DNA from: Alteromonas sp. M12
GTDB lineage: Bacteria; Pseudomonadota; Gammaproteobacteria; Enterobacterales; Alteromonadaceae
DNA: 64,000 bases
NCBI RefSeq assembly: GCF_037478005.1
Contig: NZ_CP144164.1
Location: 2,170,001 to 2,234,000 of the forward strand
Reading direction: 5' to 3'
Shown piece after piece: positions 17,896 to 25,808 of this stretch. The translations under genes and the position numbers were made by a program. Numbering within the stretch: the first letter of the stretch is position 1; each line of letters begins with the position of its first letter. The notes under the pieces are model-generated. The model was not told where the DNA came from. It did not search any database and worked only from the letters and a program-made list of their open reading frames with translations.

Positions 17896-19161
17896 ATGCC
17901 AAGTCCTAAATCTTCACCTGCAAAGCAAATTGATCAGCAAGCTCAACAATTAGATTCAACGGATAAATTGAGTGCGCTAAAAAGCCAGTTTGAATTGCCC
18001 GAAAACGGTGTTTATCTCGATGGAAATTCACTCGGCGCACTGCCTATTATTGCCAAACAACGAGCGCTAGAAACAGTTGAATTGCAGTGGGGGAGAGACT
18101 TAATTGCCAGTTGGAACAAGCACCATTGGATTGATCTTCCCATTACGGTAGGAGAAAAAATAGCGCGGTTAATAGGCGCAGGTGTTGGGCAAACTATATG
18201 TTGTGACTCCATCTCTGTGAATTTGTTTAAGTTAATCTGTGCAGCATTAGCAAAGCAACCGGGGCGAACGACGGTTTTATCCCAAGTTGATAACTTTCCA
18301 ACAGACTTATATATGGTTCAAGGTATTGAGTCTTTGTTGAGTCAAGATCGCTGTCAGCTTAAATCGGTGAATGCAAATAATATAGAACAATCACTTACCG
18401 AGGAGGTGGCGGTTTTACTCGTAACCCAAGTCAATTATAGGACGGGCTACATTCATGACATGGCAAAGTTAACCAAATTAGCTCATGCTAAAGGAATTTT
18501 AGTTATTTGGGATCTTGCTCACAGCGCAGGCGTGCTGGATCTAAAACTTGACGATTGCCAGGTAGACTTTGCGGTGGGTTGTTCTTATAAATATCTCAAT
18601 GGTGGGCCAGGCGCCCCTGGTTTTATTTATGTTGCTAAACGACATTTATCACATTTTAAACAGCCATTGAGTGGCTGGATGGGGCATAGTCAACCCTTTC
18701 AGTTCTCACCAACATTTGAAAGTGACAAGAGTATTTCACAATGTTTAACTGGTACACCTGCAATTATTTCAATGAGTATATTGGACGCTGCATTGGAGGT
18801 GTTTACGGCAGTGGATATGTCAGATGTAATGAGCAAATCTAAAGCCTTAACCTCGTTTTTTATGCAGGGTTTAAAAACACTTAAATTAGATCAAGAGTTA
18901 ACCTGTATTTCACCTCAATCAGCAGAGTTGAGAGGCAGCCAAGTGGCGTTAACACATCCCTACGCATTTGCCATCTGTCAGGCACTTATTGCACATAAAG
19001 TTGTGGCTGATTTTCGTGCACCTGAGGTACTTCGTTTAGGTTTTGCGCCCTTGTATATTAGTTTCGAAAATGTTGCCACAGCATTACACAGTCTCAAAAA
19101 GATCATGCAAAATAAAGAGTATTTAAAAGCCGAATTTCAGCAACAGGGTAAGGTGACTTAA
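17896..19161 (+). CDS. kynU: Kynureninase
   Basis: Kynureninase cleaves kynurenine to anthranilate and alanine (or 3-hydroxykynurenine to 3-hydroxyanthranilate) using PLP. Family segments are YLDGNSLGALP near the N-terminus, VDNFPTDLYMVQG, WDLAHSAGVLDLKLDDCQVDFAVG and SYKYLNGGPG, where Lys232 binds PLP. LTGTPAIISMSILDAAL and LRLGFAPLYISFENV follow in the C-terminal domain. The length of 421 residues is normal. No kynurenine formamidase or tryptophan dioxygenase gene is next to it, so its pathway partners lie elsewhere. It converges with the response regulator gene, only 31 bp away. Confidence 0.94.
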   Translation: MPSPKSSPAKQIDQQAQQLDSTDKLSALKSQFELPENGVYLDGNSLGALPIIAKQRALETVELQWGRDLIASWNKHHWIDLPITVGEKIARLIGAGVGQTICCDSISVNLFKLICAALAKQPGRTTVLSQVDNFPTDLYMVQGIESLLSQDRCQLKSVNANNIEQSLTEEVAVLLVTQVNYRTGYIHDMAKLTKLAHAKGILVIWDLAHSAGVLDLKLDDCQVDFAVGCSYKYLNGGPGAPGFIYVAKRHLSHFKQPLSGWMGHSQPFQFSPTFESDKSISQCLTGTPAIISMSILDAALEVFTAVDMSDVMSKSKALTSFFMQGLKTLKLDQELTCISPQSAELRGSQVALTHPYAFAICQALIAHKVVADFRAPEVLRLGFAPLYISFENVATALHSLKKIMQNKEYLKAEFQQQGKVT

Positions 19162-19192
19162 ACAGCCTAATTACTTAAATTTTAATGATGGG

Positions 19193-20845
19193 TTAAGAAT
19201 GAGTGGTCAGTTTATCGTTGTCTTTTATGATAAAGCGTTCTTTGTCAGCGCTGAGTCTGCCGCCAATCTCATTCAATCGCTTACGATTACTGTTGCTTAA
19301 TTCACGTTTGTCTAACTCATTAAATAGGCGCAATGTTTTCGCTTTTTTATATTCCGCTAAATTGGATTCCAATAACCCTTGCAGTAAATTTAAACCAAAG
19401 GCAGCTTCCTTAGGAAACAGAAGATAGGCTTGGTAGAAGTAATCTACGGATTCTTGATAACGTTGCTGATTGTGTAAGTTCAAGCCCTGTTTGTTAAATT
19501 TGAGGGCTCTAGGGCGTCTTTCCCCTAACTCTTCTTCTTGCTGTGCAATTACCATTGAAGAGATGGTCTGGTCGGTTAGATCTTCTGTTTCTAACATTTT
19601 TTCTTCACAATCAAATAGAATTTGAGCCGCTCGCAATTCATCTCCTACACCTAACCATGCCTTTATGGCATCAGTCATTGTAGGGACATCTGCGGTCGTG
19701 AAGTCTTTTTGGTCTGCCTCTTCCAAAAGGGCTACGGCTTTATCTTGATCATTTTCTAACACGGCGACCAAAATGTTCATATAGTCACGTTTAATCGCAA
19801 GATTTTCTTCTAAATAATTGCGTCCTGCATTACCGATTAAAAATCGGGCTACTTGCAACGCGTTTGCTCTTTCATTTGCTTGTTTAGATTCTGCTATTGA
19901 TAAGTAACAGCGCGCCAGTTCCAAGGATAATTCAGCGTATTTTTCACGTATATCTTTTGCGTTAAGCCGTTTTCGTTCCAACAAATCGATTGCTTTGTCC
20001 ATTTTGTTTTGCAACTGGTAAACATAGGATTTGAGCTTAGCCGCGGTCATTGAAAGTGCACTTTCTTTAATTAGGTCTATGTACTCTTCGGCTTCTTCAT
20101 ATTCTTTTCTACCAATACAAATTCGCGCAAGCCACTCGCAGGCTTTGTCATTGGTTAAATGCGCACCTAGCATGTCTTTGAGTAATTCTTCACTGATTTC
20201 TATTTTGCCGGCTAAGTATTGCGCATGTATAACCCCCCATTTTGCCCAAATAACATTTTCTGCACTTTGTAACACGCTGTCATACAACGCAGTGGCTTCA
20301 TCAAATCTTGAAAGCTTAAGGAGCAGTCTGGCGCGAATCTTTAACAGGGTAGTGCGGGACTTAGGTATCGAGTTGCTTTTAGCGATTTGTTCCAGCTTTT
20401 GCAGTGCGACATCCCAAAGCTTTTCATCCATCAGGGTTAGCACTGGCATCAGATGCCTACGAATTCTTAGTACGTTGGCGATGGTTTTTTCTAATATACG
20501 GATGGTGTAGGGTTTGATGACTAAGTCATCTGGATGGATATCAACAATTTGACCAATAATCAGTGGTAACCGGTCTGAGGTGACAAAAATTAAACTGGTG
20601 GTGTTTTTTAACAGCTTTTCACGATTCAACTCTTGAATAACTTCCACACCATTTTTATGATCACCAAGATGAAAGTCCATTAAAATCAAATCAAACTGAC
20701 GAACCTTTAATGCTTTTTTGAGTTCTCTGCCGTGAATATAACAGGAGACATTCGAGTAGCCCATTTCTAGCAAATGGTTCCGTAAAAGAATTCGCGCCAT
20801 GCCATTATCTTCAACTACAGCGATGTTGATTTTTGGTCCAACCAC
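19193..20845 (-). CDS. Response regulator with TPR-rich C-terminal region
   Basis: This is a 550-residue cytoplasmic protein. Residues 6-125 form a receiver domain: acidic pair Glu12-Asp13, phospho-acceptor Asp57 in LILMDFHLG, a Thr/Ser at 89-90 (FVTS) and Lys111 in VIKPY. The rest has no DNA-binding or enzymatic output domain. It is made of helical repeats of tetratricopeptide type (for example WDVALQKLEQIAKSN, FDEATALYDSVLQS, YEEAEEYIDLIKE, YQESVDYFYQAYLLFPKE), which suggests protein-protein signalling output. No histidine kinase is adjacent. REC-TPR proteins of this kind occur in several Alteromonadales; their role is unknown to me. Confidence 0.82.
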   Translation of the reverse strand: MVGPKINIAVVEDNGMARILLRNHLLEMGYSNVSCYIHGRELKKALKVRQFDLILMDFHLGDHKNGVEVIQELNREKLLKNTTSLIFVTSDRLPLIIGQIVDIHPDDLVIKPYTIRILEKTIANVLRIRRHLMPVLTLMDEKLWDVALQKLEQIAKSNSIPKSRTTLLKIRARLLLKLSRFDEATALYDSVLQSAENVIWAKWGVIHAQYLAGKIEISEELLKDMLGAHLTNDKACEWLARICIGRKEYEEAEEYIDLIKESALSMTAAKLKSYVYQLQNKMDKAIDLLERKRLNAKDIREKYAELSLELARCYLSIAESKQANERANALQVARFLIGNAGRNYLEENLAIKRDYMNILVAVLENDQDKAVALLEEADQKDFTTADVPTMTDAIKAWLGVGDELRAAQILFDCEEKMLETEDLTDQTISSMVIAQQEEELGERRPRALKFNKQGLNLHNQQRYQESVDYFYQAYLLFPKEAAFGLNLLQGLLESNLAEYKKAKTLRLFNELDKRELSNSNRKRLNEIGGRLSADKERFIIKDNDKLTTHS

Positions 20846-21206
20846 GATAATTTCTTCTTTCTGATCAATTTATTACGACAATATAGCAAGCATAGTATCA
20901 AAATAACAATGTACATTGCTATGGATAGATATTTATCCCTCGGCTTTTTACCAATTAGTTCGAAAAATCGGTAACTGGCAGCATTATATTGGCTGGTCTA
21001 GGATTACTGAAATGGTAAAGAAGTGGATTATTCATGATCAATATAACCCCATTTAACAAGTTTATGTTGTTGACTGTATACAGAAGTTGGCAGTATTTGA
21101 TTATTTGATTTTCATTTACGTTAACGTTAAGGTGAGATTTTTGATAACCTTATTTACAAAGCATTAACACTGTCCATTTAATCGGTTTTCTAAAGGAAAC
21201 TAGCAT
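20846..21206. other. Divergent promoter region before the valine-type catabolic genes
   Basis: This 361-bp stretch separates the minus-strand response regulator from the acyl-CoA dehydrogenase gene. It holds the LiuR-like palindrome at 21115-21130 and otherwise AT-rich sequence. No ORF or RNA gene is supported. Confidence 0.5.
21115..21130. promoter_or_regulatory. Putative LiuR operator upstream of the acyl-CoA dehydrogenase gene
   Basis: TTTACGTTAACGTTAA is a palindrome with 7 of 8 matching arm positions and differs from the liuR-promoter site at three bases, all in the centre or right arm. It lies 77 bp before the ATG of the isobutyryl-type acyl-CoA dehydrogenase. The match suggests that LiuR, or a regulator with the same specificity, also controls this set. 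Confidence 0.63.
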
Positions 21207-22364
21207 ATGAATTTTGATTTAACCGAAGATCAAATCGCCTTCGTTGATACAGCGAAACAATTTGCAGATCAAGAACTTGCCCCCCACGCTGCGCATTGGG
21301 ATAAACATCATATTTTTCCTAAGGAAGTAATTAAAAAAGCCGGTGAATTAGGCTTCTGTGCTCTTTACACCCCTGAAGATGCTGGCGGTTTACAACTTAG
21401 TCGTTTAGATTCAGCGCTTATTTTTGAACAATTGGCAAGTGGATGCACTGCCACCACAGCAATGATGACAATTCATAATATGGCCACTTGGATGATCGCG
21501 ACTTGGGGAACTGAGACAGTCAAGTCGGCCTGGTGCCCAACGTTAGTGACGGGCGAACATTTAGCATCCTATTGTTTAACTGAGCCGGGATCTGGCTCAG
21601 ATGCAGCATCATTGCGCACCTCTGCGGTAAAAGAAGGTGACCATTACCGTATTAATGGCTCTAAGATGTTTATCTCTGGTGCGGGAGAAACCGATGTTCT
21701 GGTGGTTATGGTCAGAACAGGTGACAAAGGCCCTGGCGGTATCTCAGCCGTGGTGATCCCTGCTGATGCTGAAGGGGTCATTTATGGTAAAGCAGAAGAA
21801 AAAATGGGCTGGAATGCTCAACCTACTCGGTTGATTACGTTTCAAGATGTTTTAATACCCGTTGATAATCTTCTCGGAGAAGAAGGGGAAGGGTTTAAAT
21901 TCGCCATGATGGGACTCGATGGTGGCAGGGTAAATATTGCAACTTGCTCCATTGGTACTGCGCAACGGGCGTTGGAAACTGCTACTGAATATATGCAAAC
22001 TCGCACTCAGTTTGGTAAACCCCTTGCGGCATTTCAAGCGCTACAGTTTAAATTGGCTGATATGGCGACCGAATTAGTCGCGGCCCGTCAAATGGTAAGA
22101 TTGGCTGCGTTTAAGATTGATAGCCAAAGCCCAGATAAAACGACTTACTGTGCCATGGCTAAACGATTTGCAACAGACGTGGGTTTTCAAGTTTGTAATG
22201 AAGCGCTACAAATTCACGGTGGTTATGGTTACATTCAAGAGTACCCACTTGAGCGTCATGTGCGGGATGTGCGTGTACATCAAATTTTAGAAGGTACAAA
22301 TGAAATTATGCGCGTCATCATCGGTCGACGTTTATTATCAAACAGTGATAGCCAAATCCTTTAG
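21207..22364 (+). CDS. Acyl-CoA dehydrogenase, probably isobutyryl-CoA dehydrogenase
   Basis: This 385-residue flavoenzyme of the acyl-CoA dehydrogenase family has CLTEPGSGSDAAS, GSKMFISGAG, and the C-terminal RDVRVHQILEGTNEIMRVIIGR. The catalytic Glu is at the common LEGT position, unlike LiuA. It is followed 11 bp later by a 3-hydroxyisobutyryl-CoA hydrolase-type gene, which points to valine degradation (isobutyryl-CoA to methacrylyl-CoA). Short- or branched-chain specificity cannot be proved from sequence. AAAGGAAA lies nine bases before the ATG. A LiuR-type palindrome is upstream. Confidence 0.88.
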   Translation: MNFDLTEDQIAFVDTAKQFADQELAPHAAHWDKHHIFPKEVIKKAGELGFCALYTPEDAGGLQLSRLDSALIFEQLASGCTATTAMMTIHNMATWMIATWGTETVKSAWCPTLVTGEHLASYCLTEPGSGSDAASLRTSAVKEGDHYRINGSKMFISGAGETDVLVVMVRTGDKGPGGISAVVIPADAEGVIYGKAEEKMGWNAQPTRLITFQDVLIPVDNLLGEEGEGFKFAMMGLDGGRVNIATCSIGTAQRALETATEYMQTRTQFGKPLAAFQALQFKLADMATELVAARQMVRLAAFKIDSQSPDKTTYCAMAKRFATDVGFQVCNEALQIHGGYGYIQEYPLERHVRDVRVHQILEGTNEIMRVIIGRRLLSNSDSQIL

Positions 22365-22375
22365 GAGTTTAGATT

Positions 22376-23515
22376 ATGGAATTACCTGTAGTTTTTGATA
22401 TTCAGACTTGTAAAAATGGCAAATCTATTGGAATCGCAACGCTCAACAGACCTAAATCGTTAAATGCATTAGATTTGGAAATGGTTAATTTATTGCTATT
22501 ACAATTACAGTCTTGGCAGCACAATAACGACATTGCCATTGTGGTTCTAGACAGTCGCGGAGATAGCACTTTTTGCGCCGGTGGCGATGTGGTTTCAATG
22601 TACAATGCAATGAAAGACTCTAAAACAGAACAAAATAATCCGGCTATGGTTCCTGAATTACTCGAAACATTCTTTAGCCAAGAATACCGTTTGGATTATC
22701 TAATCCATACTTATCCGAAACCTATTTTAGCGTGGGGCAACGGCATCATAATGGGGGGCGGACTAGGATTGTTGGCTGGGGCGAGTCATAGAGTCGTAAC
22801 CGAAGATGCCTTGATTGCCATGCCTGAAGCAGCCATCGGTTTGTACCCTGATGTCGGTGGTAGTTGGTTCTTAAATAAAATGCCAAAAGGTGTGGGGCAG
22901 TTTTTAGGTGTCACAGGGGCGAAAATCAATTGTCACGATGCTAAATTTGCAAACTTAGCTGACTTTGTTATTCAACATCAAAATAAACTGCAGGTTTTAC
23001 GTCAAATCAAAACTACTGATTGGACTGAAAATTTCGCGCAAAATGGTCAACTCTTAACTGCGCTGTGTGCTGAATTTGCACAAACCTCAGGAGTTTGTAA
23101 TTTGCACAAACACGCTGATCTATTAGCACGTTTGGCAGACACTACTACTTTACAAGACTACATAGATGCTTTAACAGCAGTTTCAATTTCTGATGATAAG
23201 TGGTTCAAAAAAGCACAAGATGCAATTGCATACAATTCACCAATATCGATGCACTTAGTGTTTCAACAACTTCACAGAGGAGTCGACTTATCTCTAGCTG
23301 AATGTTTTCAGATGGAACTAATTATGTCTTGCCGATGCGGTACCTATGGCGAATTTCAAGAAGGGGTTAGAGCGTTATTAATTGATAAAGACCGTAAGCC
23401 AAAATGGGCATTTGCAAATATTGCTGAAGTTGATGAAAAAACACTTAATCAGTTTTTCACCTCTATGTGGCCAAATAATGGGAATCCATTAAATGATTTG
23501 CAGTTAGCAAGTTAA
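22376..23515 (+). CDS. 3-hydroxyisobutyryl-CoA hydrolase (crotonase family)
   Basis: The 379-residue product is a long crotonase-fold protein of the HIBYL-CoA hydrolase type. It shows TLNRPKSLNALDLEMV at the N-terminus, FCAGGDVVSMYNAM as the oxyanion-hole strand, WGNGIIMGGGLGLLAGASHRVVTE, and AMPEAAIGLYPDVGGSWFLNKMP, which carries the Glu/Asp pair typical of the hydrolases rather than the hydratases. ECFQMELIMSCRC near the C-terminus is also conserved in this group. It removes CoA from 3-hydroxyisobutyryl-CoA in valine breakdown. It is preceded by AGGAG and coupled to the acyl-CoA dehydrogenase gene. Confidence 0.9.
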   Translation: MELPVVFDIQTCKNGKSIGIATLNRPKSLNALDLEMVNLLLLQLQSWQHNNDIAIVVLDSRGDSTFCAGGDVVSMYNAMKDSKTEQNNPAMVPELLETFFSQEYRLDYLIHTYPKPILAWGNGIIMGGGLGLLAGASHRVVTEDALIAMPEAAIGLYPDVGGSWFLNKMPKGVGQFLGVTGAKINCHDAKFANLADFVIQHQNKLQVLRQIKTTDWTENFAQNGQLLTALCAEFAQTSGVCNLHKHADLLARLADTTTLQDYIDALTAVSISDDKWFKKAQDAIAYNSPISMHLVFQQLHRGVDLSLAECFQMELIMSCRCGTYGEFQEGVRALLIDKDRKPKWAFANIAEVDEKTLNQFFTSMWPNNGNPLNDLQLAS

Positions 23516-23627
23516 ATATATTGATTGTTGTTAATCTGTGCTTAGTGCTCAAAAATGTTTAACAGTGATGGGGTAATAAATTCTTCGACTGTCATTAATT
23601 GTAACGATAAAGATTGAAAGGTGAACT

Positions 23628-24389
23628 ATGGAACTGAAAAATAAAGTAATTGCAATTACAGGTGCAGCCCAAGGACTCGGGTTGGCAATGGCTAAAACCT
23701 TCGCCGATGCTGGTGCCCATGTTGCGATGCTAGATATGCAAGATATTGTGGTTAAATCTGCAGCTGAACAAATTTCTGAGTTAGGCGTAACCGCTAGAGG
23801 CTACGCTGTTAATGTTACCGATGAATCGGATGTGGAATACGTGTTTTCACAGATTAAGAATGACTTTGGTCAATTGAATGGCTTAATCAATAGCGCAGGT
23901 ATAATGCGTGACGGTATGTTGTTAAAGATAAAGGATGGAAAAGTCGTTGATAAAATGTCAAAGCAACAGTTTCAATCTGTTATTGATGTGAATGTTACAG
24001 GTACCTTTTTGTGTGCTCGAGAGGCAGCCTCTACAATGATTGAAACCAACAGCTCTGGTGTCATCATTAATCTATCTTCAGTGTCTCGCGGTGGCAACAT
24101 GGGACAAACCAACTATTCTGCCTCTAAATCAGCGGTAGCCACCATGACAGTGACTTGGGCCAAAGAGCTAGCTCGTTATAACATTCGTACCGGTTGTATC
24201 GCCCCTGGATTAGTGAACACCGCCATGGCAGCGCAAATGCGGCCGGAAATGATCGAGCGATTCTTATCTACCGTTCCTGCTGGACGCCTAGCGGAAGTGG
24301 AAGAATTGGGCCATGCGGCAAAATTTATATTCGAGAATGACTATTTTACCGGGCGTACACTTGAATTGGATGGTGGAACAAGGGTTTAA
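23628..24389 (+). CDS. Short-chain dehydrogenase, 3-hydroxyacyl-CoA dehydrogenase-like
   Basis: This 253-residue classical SDR has the NAD(P)-binding motif ITGAAQGLGLAMA (TGxxxGxG), NSAG as the core strand, the catalytic Ser in INLSSVSRGG and YSASK as the YxxxK motif. Asp at DMQD after the second strand suggests NAD preference. The C-terminus (FIFENDYFTGRTLELDGGTRV) resembles type II 3-hydroxyacyl-CoA dehydrogenases (HSD10-like), which would fit 2-methyl-3-hydroxybutyryl-CoA oxidation in isoleucine breakdown. It follows the hydrolase gene after 112 bp and may have its own promoter. A generic FabG-like function cannot be excluded. Confidence 0.8.
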   Translation: MELKNKVIAITGAAQGLGLAMAKTFADAGAHVAMLDMQDIVVKSAAEQISELGVTARGYAVNVTDESDVEYVFSQIKNDFGQLNGLINSAGIMRDGMLLKIKDGKVVDKMSKQQFQSVIDVNVTGTFLCAREAASTMIETNSSGVIINLSSVSRGGNMGQTNYSASKSAVATMTVTWAKELARYNIRTGCIAPGLVNTAMAAQMRPEMIERFLSTVPAGRLAEVEELGHAAKFIFENDYFTGRTLELDGGTRV

Positions 24390-24456
24390 TACCCCCATTC
24401 TCTAAACCGCTGGGCTTTAATCTAGTTTGGCTGAAAATTTAAGGTAGTCTTTTTAC

Positions 24457-25281
24457 ATGTGGATTTGTCCAGCTTGTCGTCTTCCATTGTCATTGGAAAG
24501 TGGTACTTGGCGTTGTGAAGCTAAACATAGTTATGATAGAGCTAAAGAAGGTTACGTAAACCTGCAGTTGGCACAGGAACGCAGCAGCAAAGCGCCCGGC
24601 GATAACAAAGATATGATTTTGGCTCGTCGTGAGTTTCTGCAACAAGGATTTTACGATCCACTTATCGCTCGTATAGCTGATTTAATTCAAGCCCAATGCC
24701 TCAGTCCTGAGATACATTTATTCGATGCAGGTTGCGGTGAAGGGTATTATTTAGAACAAATACGCAGACAATTAGAAAGTGCCAAGCATCAATGTATTGC
24801 AGCAGGGTGTGATATATCCAAAGTGGCGATACAGCGCGCTGCAAAGACTCATAAAGCATGTCAATTTGCAGTTGCTAGTACATTTAAAATTCCTGTTGGG
24901 AGTGAAAGCTTGGATGTCGTCATTCAAGTTTTTGCACCTTCTAGCGAACAAGAAGTGGCTAGGATTTTAAAGCCAAATGGATTATGGATTCTAGTTAACC
25001 CTGGACCTAAACACTTGCAGCAACTAAAAGAATCCATTTATGACGTATCAAAGCCGCACACACTAACCCAAGTAGACACAAACAATTTCACGGTTCAAAG
25101 TAGAGAGTCACTTGGTTTTGATTTGAGTTTTAGTCAACCTGAACAGCGTTTGGCTTTACTTAAAATGACGCCTTATTTTTGGCATACCAGTGAACAAAAT
25201 AAAGCCCAGTTTTTGCAATCCCAGATTGATTGTCAAACGGAATTTGATATTCAAGTATTGAGGAAAAATAGTGACATCTAA
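24457..25281 (+). CDS. rlmA: 23S rRNA (guanine-N1)-methyltransferase RlmA
   Basis: RlmA methylates N1 of G745 in 23S rRNA helix 35 using SAM. The N-terminal zinc site is evident: Cys4, Cys7, Cys20 and His24 (CPAC...CEAKHSYD), followed by the diagnostic AKEGYVNLQL. The Rossmann methyltransferase domain carries LFDAGCGEGYYLEQI (SAM motif I) and IQVFAPSSEQEVARILKPNG. At 274 residues the size is normal. It overlaps the gmhB-like gene by 11 bp, so the two are probably co-transcribed. Confidence 0.93.
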   Translation: MWICPACRLPLSLESGTWRCEAKHSYDRAKEGYVNLQLAQERSSKAPGDNKDMILARREFLQQGFYDPLIARIADLIQAQCLSPEIHLFDAGCGEGYYLEQIRRQLESAKHQCIAAGCDISKVAIQRAAKTHKACQFAVASTFKIPVGSESLDVVIQVFAPSSEQEVARILKPNGLWILVNPGPKHLQQLKESIYDVSKPHTLTQVDTNNFTVQSRESLGFDLSFSQPEQRLALLKMTPYFWHTSEQNKAQFLQSQIDCQTEFDIQVLRKNSDI

Positions 25282-25807
25282 AGCGTTATTTTTAGATAGA
25301 GACGGTGTCATTAATGTTGACCATGGTTATGCATCCCGCCCAGATGAAATCGACTTTATTGATGATGTATTTGCGTTGTGCAGACGCTTCCAACAGCAGG
25401 ACTATTTAATTCTGGTTGTGACCAATCAATCTGGGATAGGCCGCGGATATTACAGCGAAGAGGATTTTTTACTATTATCGAAATGGATGCAGTCAGAGTT
25501 TGCAACGCGGGGGATCACGATAGATGATTTTTTCTATTGTCCCCATCATCCATTAAAGGCAAAAGGAGATTATTTACAACAATGCCATTGTCGTAAACCA
25601 AACCCTGGCATGTTTGAACAAGCTAAGCAAAAATACAATATCGATATGGCAAAGTCGTTCATGATTGGTGATAACAAGACGGACATGTTGGCGGCGGCTA
25701 GAGCTGGGGTCACCAAGCGTTTTCTTTATACAACTTCAGAAATCGCTGATGACACCAATATTGGATTTGAATGCATTGATAGCTTAAATCGAGTTTCCCC
25801 TGCGTAA
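25271..25807 (+). CDS. gmhB: D-glycero-beta-D-manno-heptose-1,7-bisphosphate 7-phosphatase-type HAD hydrolase
   Basis: GmhB removes the 7-phosphate during ADP-heptose synthesis for the LPS inner core. The 178-residue HAD protein starts with a GTG at 25271 (AGGAA upstream, inside the end of rlmA). It has LFLDRDGVINVD with the DxD nucleophile pair, VTNQSGIGRGYYS, the zinc-binding CPHHPLKAKG...CHCRKP loop specific to this subfamily, and MIGDNKTDMLAA. Histidinol-phosphatase-type relatives share the fold, but the zinc loop and length favour GmhB. Confidence 0.9.
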   Translation: MTSKALFLDRDGVINVDHGYASRPDEIDFIDDVFALCRRFQQQDYLILVVTNQSGIGRGYYSEEDFLLLSKWMQSEFATRGITIDDFFYCPHHPLKAKGDYLQQCHCRKPNPGMFEQAKQKYNIDMAKSFMIGDNKTDMLAAARAGVTKRFLYTTSEIADDTNIGFECIDSLNRVSPA

Positions 25808-25808
25808 C

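Noticed and set aside
20031..20510. 159-codon plus-strand frame opposite the response regulator gene
   Set aside because: It is a Ser/Leu-rich shadow of the minus-strand coding sequence, with no ribosome binding site or family.
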